Assembly (NCBI GenBank): GCA_002633005.1
Contig: NMRA01000132.1
Coordinates: 834,511-898,510, forward strand
Length of the DNA stretch: 64,000 nucleotides
Direction: 5' to 3'
Source: Phoronis australis
Lineage: Eukaryota > Phoronida > Phoronidae
Below, one piece after another: positions 44,589-63,040 of this stretch (its first letter is position 1; each line of letters opens with the position of its first letter). Under the pieces are notes generated by a model, which had not been told where the DNA came from, made no database searches, and saw only the letters and a list, made by a program, of their open reading frames with translations. Made by a program: the position numbers and the translations under genes.

Positions 44589-47500
44589 ACGGGCGGCTGT
44601 CGTCAGAACACTCAGTTATCAACGTTGTTTACAGTCTACCCGAACAACACAGATCGGCCTTTTCTGCACTTGTGAACACAACTCACTGGCCTGTGAATTC
44701 AGTTCAAGAACTCGTGACCTCACTCACAAAACTCCGTTTACGTAACAAAAAGCGCTGCTCAAACATGTGAACGAGCAGCAGAGTCCGTGGGCCGTCACAG
44801 GCTCTAACCGTGTTTGTCAGTGTGCGTTGTGTGAACTCGTGGGCCGTGCTTTTTGGGCGAGTAAGCAGCCTTTTGCGAGTGAGGGCACAAGTTTGAGAGT
44901 TAGCTGCGAACTGAATTTACAGGTCGCGTGAACCATAATGATAATTGTGAAAATTCCTATGTTGACTTCTCAAGTGTTTGCGTCCTCAGTGTCGTTCGCG
45001 TATCCTTCCCAAATGCTGACTGGGATACTGGTGGCCGTTTTAACCTTTGTAACTGGAGTGGTAATGACCCAAAGTATTCCAGTTTTTCCAGACCGATTAG
45101 ATGCGAACGTGAATGATCGAGAAAACTACGGGTAAAGATCTTGTAAAACACATACGTTTATTAAAGAGGCAATGAAACAAGACATGATGATAGACTGACA
45201 CAGACAGGTGCCACAAGCAGGTAACCATGACGGAAGGTCAACTCTCAAAGTGACAAATGCTTGAAGCCTTTTAGGGCATGTAGCATGCCCAAAGTATTTC
45301 AGTGACGTCTGTACTAAGGCATTATGCTTATTTTGACCAATTATACCAAGTTCGAACCATTGTGTTCATTTTGACCAATTGTGGTCGTTTTGACCCGTAG
45401 TGACCGCTGTAACCTATTATGCCAATGTTCGCACTTTAAATTCGTGCTCATCCTTTAATTTCATTTTCATCCATTTGTTAAGTAATAAACATAATTTATA
45501 TTTAGAAAATCTCGATTAAAACGATCATCAATTTGGTTTGATAATTATATCGAAGTGAACAAATAAGTTTTCTTACCACTCTTGTGCATGTGCGTAATTT
45601 TTCTCTTCATTCGAGTATATGTGCAAAACTTTCGTTTGAATAAGCCTGTTTTACATTTATTGGAGTGATTTGCTTTTGCATTAAACGTTTTAAACGTAAT
45701 GAATGCAGAGTTTATATTTATAAATAAATCAAACATAGTGGCAGTAAATGACACATAAACGGACATGGAACTCCGCCCACACAATATTTAACCTAAGCAC
45801 ACTGGCCTAGGCAGAAGAGGAATGGACGTGTCACAGGAAAACCCGGCGTTGACACGAAATGCGGTCTATGTGTCTATGCAAAAAAACCAACGCGGGCGAT
45901 TGCTAAGATTCTTCTGTAAGTCGATCCGTCCCTCTATCACCCTCTGCTGAACATTTTCATCTGTCTACGTCACATACAGAACAAGTCTGTTATGTCAAAT
46001 TATTGTTTGACAGTTCGGAAGTTATCCCTTTCTTTGAGCAATGGGGTTAAATTGTTTGCTTAGCTGTCTGAGGAAACTGAGGGGTTTCCTTCTATTTTTT
46101 GAACTTCTGGGACGGAAACGATAACATAGCCCAGATATAAGCTACTTTTTACAACTCCTTTAATCAAAGTGACTAGTAGTACTCTGACTAGTTTGGACAC
46201 GTATGCGCATGCAGGCTAGTTTGGTTACGTATGCGCATGCAAAATTTTAACTTGCCAATGAAGTTATCACCGATACCACTTGCTCAATATTTGAGCATTT
46301 CAACTTCGCTAATCAGTTAAGTTGTAAAAAAATCATTATGATGACTTATTGTCACAAAAATGGTCTCAACCTGTTCTTTGCTTACGTTACGGGTTATCTC
46401 CGGGCTTGGAAAGATCTGACAGGTCGTTAGTGTTTGGAAATGTCCTCACAGGAGAAAGTGAATTACTCTGTACCAGACGTCGCGAGATGATACTTTCGTC
46501 AGGAATTGTTTAAATGATATTTTTGACGAGCTTTCGCGTTCCATGTCTCTTTAAACAAGCTTTGTCAAATACAATTATCTATCTAACATTTAGCAAATAG
46601 ATAAAAAACGATTGAACAGGTGAAAATGTATTTAACGGATAAAAATGAAAAAACAAATCTGAGGCAAATCTTACGCTAACATTTGGGCTTTTTACCCCAA
46701 CGCCTAAGCGAGGCTAAGTCAGACAGCGACTAACCCGTCCTAATGAATTTACAAATTTATGTTCGTGGCTTAGATTCTGAAGAAAACCTATTAGCTAATT
46801 TCTCTTATAATGCATTGATTTAAAACATCAAAGTCGGCTAGTATTTACTTTTCAATTTTAAAAACGGTCATGTTCAACTTGGTGGATTTGCCTTTGTCAG
46901 AATAAATATTGATTGAGTAATTAATACAGATAGATCCATTTTAAGTTGTCCAAAATTTGTGCATATGTACTTCTAAATCATGGGGCCAAACTTGTTGACG
47001 TGTATTTTAACGTCAAGGTCTATTTCTAGATTATGTTTACCACTTTGGTTCTGGGGTCAAGGCACTCTAAAGATTCTAGAAATTTCTGAGAGCAAAGCGT
47101 AACAGCCAATGATATGATTGGATAACATCATGTGGTTTTTATTAGCCAATCATTCAATAAGTACATTATTATAATTTGGGCTGAAATCTGCACAATACTC
47201 AGATGAGCTATTGTAGTTGAAGCTAAAAAACATGCTACAGTGTGAAAAGGAAATTGTACAACACAGCCATCTCGTGGAAGATTCTAAAGAGGATCTTGGC
47301 AGGTGCAAGGGTTAGGAGGCACACTACAGTTATTACAGGGTTTTGGCTGCCGACACACACTCCAGAGGAGACGAGTCCTTATCTCACGTCCTTATCAACA
47401 GCCTGAAAAAAACAATTTTTTGGCGTCCCCAACTCAAAAGCACTACTCATGGCTAGCTGGTTCCCTACGTACCTGTACCCAGCACGCAGGTATCACGCAG

Positions 47501-50500
47501 TGGCACGCGCTTTAGCATTGATTGATGTAACTTCAGCAGTCATTGGTTAGCTTTACAACACTGTGAAAAAATGGCGGACTGTGGACGATTTTTAGCCTTG
47601 TCATGCCTTGAGGTCGCAGCAATTACTTCGTTTCTGCAGTGATGATTTATAGCCGCGTGCTTGAAGCACATACATGTACAATAAACGCATATCTGGCCGA
47701 TTTAACCAGTGTGTTATTTATACTGTATGAATACATGCCAGTATCGTAAACAAAAGTCATCGACAGTAGAAAGATGCACTCCGAATAGGCGCAACCACAA
47801 TTTCTGGCATTTCCTGGACATAAATAATTAAAGCACCGATTTGTCTGTACACCAGACCAAATTTATGTACACTTCAGTCCATCAGTCATGCCAGTTTGTT
47901 TGTGTAAAGCGCTGCCTGTTGAAAATTCTACTAGCTAATCAGAAACGTCGGTGTAAAAAAGGAGGATACCTGCATGCTGCCTACTGACCACCTAGCGGCA
48001 CGCACAGAACCAGCGAGTACTCATGATAACTGAAGCTTAATTATGCAACAGATTTTTAATAGGCTAATTGAAACCCGGAAAAAATAGCGGCATACATAAA
48101 TAGGATCAAAAACGCCAAATTTGACAGTTTTCTCCGCAAATTTACTACTTCCCCGCAAGTGCTAGAAAAAAACCTGACAACAGACTCAGTTAACTAAAAG
48201 CTTGTCACTTGCATCGTGGGTAGTAAGATACTGTCTATACGTGTTGCATCACGAGGGACTGTCACCAGCAAGAGCAATCGTGGGTAGAAGAAATTGCCTG
48301 CAAGTTCTGCGTCACGACAGACTGTGACCGGCAAGAGAAATCATGGGTAGAAGAAACTGCCTGCAAACAAAGACGTTAACAAGACTATTCACTAAGGCCA
48401 ACGCCATTATTGTGTCATGGACCGTGGCGACCCCTAGCGGGTGTGCGTGCGCCGACGAAGTACTCGAGGCGTTGAATACGGCCGATTTTATTTTTTCAAA
48501 TTCAAAATTGTGAAGTATCTTTGGTTAAAATATTGAAAACGAAAACATGAGCAGTGCAATGGAAAATACGCATAGGCAAAATGTAGAGTATATCAAGAAA
48601 AATTTGGGAGTAAAGGTAATAACATTACTAGAAATACATCATAAGCAAGAGTGTGATTTTGTCCAGGGGGTCAGAGAAGTAATATACATAAGATAGATTT
48701 GCTGAAGAAGAGGTAGGAGCAAAAACGAAGGGGGGGGGGGGTGGCACCTCGCAACCAAAAGGTTGGGGCGGAGATAGCTTTCTTTCCCCAATATTCCAGG
48801 TGTTGATACTAATCAACGATTAAATATAAAAGCTTTCAGTGCAGAAACATTGTTTTAAAATATAATTGAAAAATTAACAGATTCTCATCCCCCAACCGTC
48901 AAATGTCTCATACGCCAATGTCCAAAAACTGCGCTCTTACCCCATGCAAACGCGGTCCAGATCTTTTTTTCGAAAATTCACGCCTTACGACATTATACAT
49001 TCAAGCAGGGGCGACATGTGCCCAGTTACATGAAACAGTCCCAAATACCGGCTCAAAACTCAACAGGGACAGGTCTAGGATTTTTTAACAGGAGGGGGGA
49101 GGTCGGATCAAAGACTTTTTAAGAAAGGTAGCCGAAGTTAACAATTAGAAAATTCTAGCTATGACATCCCTAAAATCGAGGGAAAATAGGGGTGCGAACC
49201 CCTTTGACAAAGGATCCGCCTGTGCTCAACTGTGTTGCCGAAATCTTTTGCGTATTTTTTCGTTCCTTGTTCACAGTTTTTATATTTTTCTATCATTTTA
49301 TCTTGATTACGAGGTCCTGTTTTGACTGATGACGTTTTCTAATAATGTAACTAAAACACTGAGCCCTTAATTCAGACAAACTGATTAATTAGGGGCGTTG
49401 CATGAAAAGACCTCTACTTATTTTCAATAATATTAAGAATACGCAGTAGTTTTAGGGACCAGAGTGGAGTCGCTATTTGGGACTGATTCACTGGAACCCC
49501 AGAATCCGTGCCTGATGGTATCCGAAATGGGTAGCGAATTGGGGTGGGTAGAAGTGATGGAAACAGGATTCAAGAGGTGTACTGGGGGTTGAAAACCAGC
49601 AAGGGATGGAATTCCTGCTCGCAGTCCAATAAACTTGCCTTGTATGCCAACATAAAGCAGCCAAGATCCCTATTGAATACGCAGTCCATTACGGGTAGTT
49701 TTTGTGATGCTTTCCAGCTCTCGCAAACCATTCACATTTTTTAAAATCAACTATCAGCAGTTAGTTAAAGCATATTAAGCCGACATCGGCTGGTAAAAGT
49801 GGCTAACTTCAAAGTAAATAACAAGGACGCCTTGTTTCCTGACTTGATATTGCAAGACCCGTGTCAAAACAAAAATCTAAACCAAGGTAATACACATACT
49901 ATCAAAGTACCCACCGATGTAGGACTCAATATGCTTTTAAAAGAACATTTCCTTCTACACATCCCATGAAAAATTATCTAGCAGGTTACCAAACCATACA
50001 ATTATTATTGATTATGCACTGAATTCCATACAATGATCATATAATATAGATTATTGACCAACAGCAGCCAGAATGTTTTCTGTATGGGATCACAAGAAAT
50101 AATTCAAATAAGTAACAGCGGATAAGTAAAAACAATGAATGAATGAATAAATAAAAATGAATATATAATAATAGACGAATAATAAACAATAGATAAAAAC
50201 AAATATATGATAATGTAGTAAATAAATAGTAAATATTATTATCTTTTAGATCTGAATGTATTATGACTGCAGAAAGAAATGATAGAAAGCAATCAATGAG
50301 CATGGAATAAACTAATCAGTAGTTCCCAAACCCATGCAAACAATTTACAATAATTTTCTATATAAGCAATCAAATTCAGGGAACAGGAAAGTCATTAAGT
50401 TCAAATCACCCACTCCATCACTGGTTGACTGGCAACAGTTTCACGCAAATACATCCTTTATTTCAATCGTGAAAATCATCTATCGTAATCAGTGGGGAAG

Positions 50501-53500
50501 CAAAAAAGCATAAGTCACGAATTTTCAATTAACTCTTACTGCAGCCGCAGGCATTGCAAAAAGCACCATTGCGTTTTTACCTACTGGATCTGTCATATCT
50601 TGCCATATCTGTTTATTGCACACAAGCCCACTAGACGTCTCTAAAGTCCAGGAAACAACAATGGCCGCCAGTGGCCGTCCAATGGCATTTCGCTCGGTTG
50701 TTTGTCTCCCTCTTTACGGTCTCTGCTGCAAATGAGGCGTCACGACGAAGGACTGTGACCACCAAATACACTGCCGCAGTATAGTGTGTATTAGTTCGAA
50801 TATTCGCCAACAAGGCTGTCATCCAGCAAGTGTTCTGCACCTTGGATGAGTATTTACAGATAGTTGATTGAAAAGGGCGCTCGCGTAGTTACCCTTCTTC
50901 ATTGTTAGCTTACTTAATTAACAACAGGTTTCACTTGCTTTAATTAGTGGATATCATATGATAAATTAATTACTGGATTTAATTATTCTCCATCTAAGCC
51001 CAACCTCAAAGCATAGCTACCTTTTAACAAACCCACAGCCAATTTCTGACAGCCTTACCTATTGTTCGTGCTTTAACTTTCAAACGTGTACACGAAACAG
51101 GCGTGCTGGTTTATGACGGCAATTATCTCATCCTGCACGTTCAGCCAATGGGGCTATTCGGAAAATCTACAATAACTAGAGGGCGTACGTGTACTAGTGG
51201 TGATAGATTAACAGCTCGATTTCGCGAGCCCTTTAAATACATGGTGAAATGGCTTGCAGCCGTACCAACTGAATCTGAGATTGCGTAAAAAGGGTGCTTC
51301 TATGACAGGAAGTAAGCACGACCTCATACAATGGTAAGGTTTGGGATTATTTTAACGATTATTCCATGATTATTCTACCGATGCCTGTTAACTGAGGCAC
51401 TCGCCGATGTCGACTTCGCGGCAGTCAGTCGCCAGCCAGAGCTGGTTAGTCTTTGTATGTTGTGATATGTGATACTATACTTGACGTATCAATCGGGACC
51501 TTTTCGTACATCAAAGCATTATTATTGTTTGGAATGATTTCTAAAAGTTTATCAGTGACAGTTACATCAATCAATGCTGAATGTTTATGCTGTCAACTCG
51601 ATACAGGTTAATGAAGATTACAATCCAATCCCAATGGCAAAGGGTACGTGAGTGATAAATATCCATTGCATTAGACTATTTGTTTACTCCCTATGATATG
51701 TCTTCTGGAAATGTATTGCACGTTGAAATGGAAATCTATCATGTCAGTTTTCACGTAACCTTTGGTTTTTAGGTTTGAAGGCTTGTACCGTGCAGAGGAG
51801 ATATGCATCGCTTCTGCACCGTCCCTGAATGGACAGAAATTGGTTTTTAGCATTTGACTGCAGTTAACCAACAAGATCTTTCCATCCAGTGCAGATCTGT
51901 TGTCAAAGCCTACTTTCAATGTTGGAGACAACGAACAAAGTCTTTGAAAAGGAACAGCTATTTTTAAAGTCATTTTTTTTAAATTACTTATTCAGGTCCC
52001 GAGGGGGGGATTGGCATGGGGGGTTGTAGTATTTGGTACAACTGAATGTGTGGAAATAACAGGCAATACATGTTTGGGGAAAAGAGCACGGTGAGGTAAT
52101 TCTTAACCTTCACGAAGTCCCTTCAAGTTGATTTCATGAAACTTTTTTGCTACTTGTATCATTTGTAAAACCACGAAAATATATTACATTTTCTGAATTC
52201 ACAGTGACTGAATAGTCTTAACTCATGCCTTGAAATGTTGCAAGTCGTTATAAATTCAAATGACTGCCATTTTTTGTGAAAATTGCATTTTTGATGGTGC
52301 CTTACGNAGTTTAAAATTGCTGAAAGTATCAAAATTAAAAAGGCTTGAAAATGGGTAACAAAGGTTTGAAGTTGTCTCAAAAAATTGTATATTTTACAGA
52401 CAAGAGACGTGTTTAAATAATTGTTATGGCTAGGGATAAAAATAGAGACACAGTTTTATGCAATACTCATTATATACACCCTTGGTTTCTGAAAATAGTA
52501 ATTATCTACTTTTATGTGAAACTGTAGATCAATCACCACATATTTTTAAAAAACATTGATAACATTTTTGATCCAATCTGGAGTACTTAATTATTCATAT
52601 TTCAATATTTGTTCCAGGTTCAGTGACATTTTAAGGCCACTTCGAGCTGTATCATAGACAAGCTTTGTTACTCAGTTCTCTTCCCACAGCACTTCCACAC
52701 ACCAGCAGTGCTGCATGGCACAATGTGCAAGTCAGTGGCCCTGGAGAAATGTGAATCGCAGTACTAAGTTACCACAAGACAATGTGCCAGTGGAGTGTCA
52801 CTGTGTATCCAGACGAAGTATATCTGACTGCTACACAAATAAGCCTTGTTGGTAAGGATGCTCTTTCATAGGCAATTAGTCATGTGTGGACAACTGCTTA
52901 TTTCCTTTCCTGGAAGAAACATGAGGGACTGAAGCTAAAGAAGACATAGTCACACTCTGGTCTAGTTCAGAGTCTGATTTTGGGCTCGAAACGATTCAAG
53001 TGATATGCTGCTGTGTTTACTTTCAAGGGTCTAATTGTGGATGTTATTGAGGCTGAATGAGGTTACATGAAAGAAAGCCACGTGTTGAAACTGGACCNTG
53101 TAAAAGAAAAGACAAGACAAAACTACTTTTGTAAGGCAGAACATACTTGACATTTCATCTTCATGTTTATGTGTTGAAACTAATAACCTTTGTACCCAAG
53201 TCTTATTTAATATCTACATAAAAATATGTGAAACAGGCTAAAAGTGATTTAACAATGTGTATTTTTCACGACACTTAAAATGTGCTTCTGATCTCAACAA
53301 GTAAAATTCATTCTAGGTGTCAATTTTTTTCCAATGCAATGTTACGACATTTACTGAATTAAGGCTTATCCATGTTAATTCGATAACTGAGCTGGTGGTC
53401 CTGGGGGTGGGGTCCACGATAAAATAAGGAAACTCACTCATCTTGAGAATTTTATTGGAAACAGCATAGTTTTGAAGAGAAACTGCTGTGAAAAAGTCAC

Positions 53501-53709
53501 TCTTGACTTCTGTGCATCACGTACCATACACCTCTTATTTTGGGAGCACTCCCACCCAGGACAATATGTGCTGCAAGCCTACCCGGCATCGGGTGAGTTT
53601 CCAAAAAGAAACACTTAGTTCCACTCAATAAAACTGTTATTCAGTGGGGGTACTGGTGGGGATAACATCACCGAACGATGTTGATAGAAACTGATTGCTA
53701 AAAACTTAC
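44589..53709. other. 9-kb gene-poor stretch
   Basis: No protein-coding exon or RNA gene could be supported. The left end should hold the promoter of METTL27-like gene 2. AT-rich low-complexity sequence lies at 50100-50250. Single ambiguous bases are at 52307 and 53098. Short ORFs here have no recognisable motifs. Further SLC3 - strand exons could be expected here but were not found. Confidence 0.4.
48206..48370. repeat. 63-bp tandem repeat, about 2.5 copies
   Basis: TGGGTAG recurs at 48217, 48281 and 48344, with shared GCAAGAG, TGCGTCACGA and GACTGTGACC blocks. A related fragment (GCGTCACGACGAAGGACTGTGACCA-like) appears near 50736. Confidence 0.8.
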
Positions 53710-53880
53710 CAAGTAATGTTGTGTAGTCTCCGAATGGAACTGCATAGTCATAGAAATAGAGCACACACGGGGCTTCAGCATCCACACACTTTTTGTCAGT
53801 TAGTTGACCCTGTTGACCGCAGTTGTCCACGAATATAGTAACCTTAGGTCTTTTGGGAATTTGTAGCCACCTGTCGAAGA
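53710..53880 (-). CDS. Unassigned exon-like open frame
   Basis: An open - strand stretch encodes FDRWLQIPKRPKVTIFVDNC, then a Cys-rich stretch, then VLYFYDYAVPFGDYTTLLG. It has a strong donor (GTAAGT) at 53709-53704 and possible acceptors at 53881 or 53871. The composition (two nearby cysteines, alternating hydrophobics) looks protein-like, but I do not recognise the family. Its phase does not follow from the SLC3 exon at 54463, so it is not an obvious continuation of that gene. It may be a chance ORF. Confidence 0.3.
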
Positions 53881-54112
53881 CTTGCACCAGGGAAATTAGC
53901 AGTAATAAGGCTTAGCGCGACGACGTATTTTGATGAAAATTCCATCTTTTACCAGTTGTTTACATGCAGACAGCCAAGCATGCGCAATTCAATCACCACT
54001 AGTACAGCAGCGACACCGCGAGGAGAATTCTCCGAATAGCCCCATTGTAACAAGGAATATTGTTGGGACAGAAATGAACTCTGCGAGATCGTAACAAACT
54101 GCTTATGACGCT

Positions 54113-54290
54113 GATGATAATAATAATAATAATAGTAACATTCATAGTAATACTACTAATAATAATCGCAGTAATAATAATAGTAATTATAGTAAAAGTA
54201 ATAGTAATAACGACAGTAATAATAGTAGTAGTAATACTCACAATGGTAATTATTATTATTATTATTATCAGTACTATTATTGTTCTAATT
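54113..54290. repeat. Imperfect (AAT/TAG)n trinucleotide repeat
   Basis: About 180 bp of TAATAATAG-type repeat giving Ile-rich ORFs on both strands; not coding. Confidence 0.9.
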
Positions 54291-54462
54291 GGAAGGCTCA
54301 ATCATTCTCTTGACTTTATGAATTCATTACCAATTGATGATTCAGTCGTCAATAACGATGAATCGTACCACCTGGAGACTGACAATGTTCTTTGGCGAGA
54401 CGCTGTGCAACATGACTCATCAGTCATCAGGCACAACACAGAGCAAGCAGCCAGACACTTAC

Positions 54463-54620
54463 CCAGTTGTTAGGCGGGGAGCTACCATTGGCACCGCTGG
54501 CTCCGTCGGCCCAGACGTAGAAATCGGCATATGGCCCGCTGGAACTCTTGCTACTCTCCGCGAACCACTTGTGGGTTTTACTGGTGTGATTAGGGATAAA
54601 GTCCAGCAACAGCTTCATAC
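54463..54620 (-). CDS. SLC3 heavy chain exon (GH13-like ectodomain), - strand gene
   Basis: Acceptor TTGTAG and donor GTAAGT bracket 158 nt encoding MKLLLDFIPNHTS...KWF...YADFYVWADG...PPNNW, the segment of rBAT/alpha-glucosidase that follows the LVKQMKKKG end of exon 2 in the + strand paralogue. It starts with 2 nt completing a codon, exactly the phase needed after such an exon 2. No exon 2 equivalent was found between here and 57884, and no later exons (the downstream NSSWHFD-like region) were seen to the left. The gene is therefore incomplete here, possibly a pseudogene or an assembly gap. Confidence 0.75.
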
Positions 54621-54716
54621 CTACAATATTACAGGAAAACAGGGGTTGACAGTTATAACTGGTGAGACATGTCAACTGTTACACTCTTCACGATTATTAA
54701 TTATAAAAAATAACTG

Positions 54717-54942
54717 TAGGTGGTCTGTTACATGTTGTGCCAGACGTGTGCTGGCCGCTCAGGTGGGCCCATACCACTGATCACCTGGAACCATTTTTAC
54801 GATTTATTAATATATAGTTAAAAACCAAGCTGACGAGCTGGAGACCTGATTCAAAGGTCCAGCAGTGTGGCGCAGTGGGACTCGAACCCATGACCTTGCG
54901 CAAAGGAAGCGACAATTGTCCCACTAGACCACACTGCCTCCT
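54717..54942 (-). mobile_element. tRNA-derived SINE copy 3
   Basis: On the - strand the head at 54942-54868 has A box TGGTCTAGTGGG and B box GGTTCGAGTCC in a tRNA-like order. The body matches the copy at 41061 (CACACTGCTGGA, AATGGTTCCAGGTGATCAGT). Ends in a T/A-rich tail. Lies just upstream (in the - sense) of the SLC3 exon at 54463. Confidence 0.85.
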
Positions 54943-55482
54943 CTCACTGTGCAGATTATTCTCTGTGAAGTTACAGGTTTAGAAATTGCTTAAGAAATTT
55001 AAAATCCACAAGATAAAAGGTTCAAAATAAATAGTTAAAGCATTTTTGTGTCGAGGTTATGTTGGACCCTAGAAAATTTTCCAAATTTGAAAGTCCAAAT
55101 GTTTTCTGCTTTCAGAAAGCACATACTTTTACATTTTAATTTCTACAATTATCTAGATATCTGGCTACACAGGGACCAGTTGATGAAGTCCCACGTAACC
55201 TTTAGTTTTAAAAACCACAAGGCAGGCAAAATACGTACAAGAAGGAGCCCCTTAGTTTGTGCTAAATTTGAATGCTGAGCAGGGACAACGAAATTGACAC
55301 TGAAATTTTGGTTCTGAAAATATGGCACGGGCAACTTTTATTTTTTATCTCAAATTTTGAACACTGGACGTTTTGTTACAAAGTAGTAAATGTAAACTGA
55401 CAAGTTTAGACATTATTATGTTGGCATTCAGTGCCAGTGAGGCAGTCAGAGCAGCAAACGATTTATCTGTGGATTGGATTTA

Positions 55483-57210
55483 CCGTAATCGTTCGGGTTA
55501 ACGCCCTGGGCGGTTAAATTGGCGAACCCAAAAAATCGGGGGTGGGCGGTTAACCAGACATGGGCGCTTAAACGTGAAATTTCAAGGAAACGGGGGGGGG
55601 GCGGTTAACTGAACATGGGCGCTTATTACGACCGGCAACCGCCCTGGGCGGTTAATCTTACCTTATGATCTGAGTCACCACACGTACTAAGCCACATACT
55701 GGGATCGCCTAACACTTTGAAAAGAACTTTATCGCCACCAAGTGCGTACTCTGCGCACTCTAATTAACAAATAGTTTCGAAAATGTAGAGTGTGGTCAAA
55801 CTCCGAACGCTTGCATAGAAAGTTTGCTACATAATATGGCGCCTCAGGTGAGACCGATTATTGCGAATTATGCTCATTATTTCACTATACTTCGCAGACG
55901 TTGAACATGTTCACCTGCGTAGCAGACGGTAGCTGTGCTGTCGTTTTAACCCAGTTGTGGTCACGTGCTGACCCATTTTTCCTGTGATCAGTGCACTCCC
56001 ATAATAAACAACTTAACTGACGGTCACGTAGACAAGGACTACCAGCAGTTCCGAATTTCAGTTCAAAATCATTTCGAGATAACAGAATGTACTCCTGGTC
56101 TGAATGGTCAAAAAGCATAAAAATGTATAATCAATCACGAAATCGGGTTCAACTATTCAGCTGCCATGCACTGTCGATTCGCCTGTTTATGTTGCCGGTA
56201 TGTGGAGTTGACATGTACGGTACTCTGGCCTTTCAATGGCTAAATACAATAACAAACTTTTTGTTAACAAACTCTACATTCAAAAAATTGCCACCAAGTT
56301 ACATTGCAAAACACAAACACGAGTTTCTGTCTACACTCGCGTTTTTACTGGTCGACTTAGCAAACAAGAAGTCGGCCGATTCCAGTGTCGACCTTGAACA
56401 ACCGTCGTTGCGGTTTTCGTTTCGACTGCGAGACGCAGCTTTTGTTAGCAAATGAAACCATCTATTCTCGGTAAAAATAATTCTTAGACGAAGCCTTAAT
56501 TGTTCGGGTAAGTAACCCCGGTTTACTATATGCGACGAAATTACCGTGACGAGAGTACTCGAAAGACGGGGATCTCGATAACCCGGCAATTACACTCACC
56601 AAAATATAAAGAATTTATCAACTTTTCGCGGTTTATGGGAATTCTTCAAAATCCCGAGAGCTTACAACCTAAAGCGCATTCAGAGGGTTGGCAAAAGCAA
56701 TGTCACATTTCTCTGACCTGGTTATTTCGAATGCATCTTTTATATAGTGCACTGTAGTCGATAACTCAGTGCGGCAGAGATTGTGGCTGAAAGTGGAGGT
56801 GTAGACGCCAGCGCGGTTCCTAAAGTTTGCGAACATGAGAAGAAAAGAAAGTGACAAAGTGTTCAAGTATTACATTTTGAAGTTAATCGATGACCCGTTA
56901 CAATAATTTGTTACTGGTATCATAATTCACATTGCTAAACCGCGGTCTCTGAGGCCGTCGTTGCACTCAATGTTATCATCGATCTTAATCTAAAAGGTCG
57001 GGGATTCGCGTTTCCTATTAGCACAGGGCGGTAATCACCAATCGTCAAAAGTAGGGGATGGGCGGTTAACCGAGCAGTGGGCGGTTAATTGGAAATCTTC
57101 AAAAATAGCAGGGGGGCGGTTAACCGAGCAGTGGGCGGTTAAATCGAAATTCACCTAAAGTAGGGGGTGGGCGGTTAACTGAGCATGGGCGTTAACCCGA
57201 ACGATTACGG
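55483..57210. mobile_element. 1.73-kb TIR element with TA target duplication and GGGCGGTTAA arrays
   Basis: A 24-bp perfect terminal inverted repeat beginning CCGTAATCGTTCGGGTTAAC at 55483-55506 and 57187-57210, flanked by TA on both sides. This is the Tc1/mariner-type duplication. Both ends carry arrays of GGGCGGTTAA(C) / GGGCGCTTA. No transposase was recognised; a 122-codon ORF (56087-56455) has no known motif. It sits between the first and third exon equivalents of the - strand SLC3 gene. Confidence 0.8.
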
Positions 57211-57807
57211 TATGCCCAGTATGGCATTACAGCAGTTAAATAGCTGGCACATCTGCTGGCAGTCCAATTATAGCTGAGGCTGCCTAATAACAGCTGAAGC
57301 CTGCTCTACCACTTCAGTATAGACTACCGGTATCATAGCAAACAGCAGCTGCCTGCGTGAAACACAGAAACCATGTGAAACACAGAAACGCCAGGTTTCC
57401 ACAACAGTCAAGTCAGTTAGGACAAGACTCTGTAATATCATAATATGCACATATTGGTTTCTAATAACAGTTACAAATGGATAATGCAAGTCACGTTGAT
57501 TAACTCACATCCACCATTCATTTCGCAGCAATAAGTCACAAATCCCCAGTAAAAGATACAAAGTTCCATCACGTCTGGCCTTAGGGGTTTTAAGATGTTT
57601 TTGAGCTGCCCAATACATTGGACTTCATATTTTTTAAGATAGCATTTTCCCAGCATTTACTTCCTAAGACAACACTATCAAGTATTATCGTACTTACATC
57701 CGGTCAGATTATCTCACATGCAGTAATTTTTGACAAAACAACACGACATTATCTTGTAACAACGGGTGTCAAAAGGAATTCCAAGCAATCACCTTGATAA
57801 CCGTTAA

Positions 57808-57881
57808 GGGCTGTTCCAGTAAAATCTGTATGGGAGGGGGGAAGGCACCTTTTTTTCGCACCCACCACCCATATTTTTCAT
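57808..57881. mobile_element. Truncated copy of the 13733-14299 MITE
   Basis: The outer end (GGGCTGTTCCAGTAAAATC, G-run, AAGGCACC) plus about 40 bp of interior (CACCCACCACCCATATTTTT) match one end of the full MITE. It then stops at the ambiguous base 57882, next to a broken SLC3 exon. Confidence 0.85.
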
Positions 57882-57885
57882 NCCT

Positions 57886-63040
<5,155 letters not shown>

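Noticed and set aside
54105-54473. Ile-rich 122-codon ORF and its antisense partner
   Set aside because: Product of a TAA/TAG-type trinucleotide repeat.
54868-54942. Possible tRNA gene on the - strand
   Set aside because: A and B boxes are good, but the body continues into a SINE tail shared with copies at 3174 and 41061, so it is a SINE head and not a tRNA gene.
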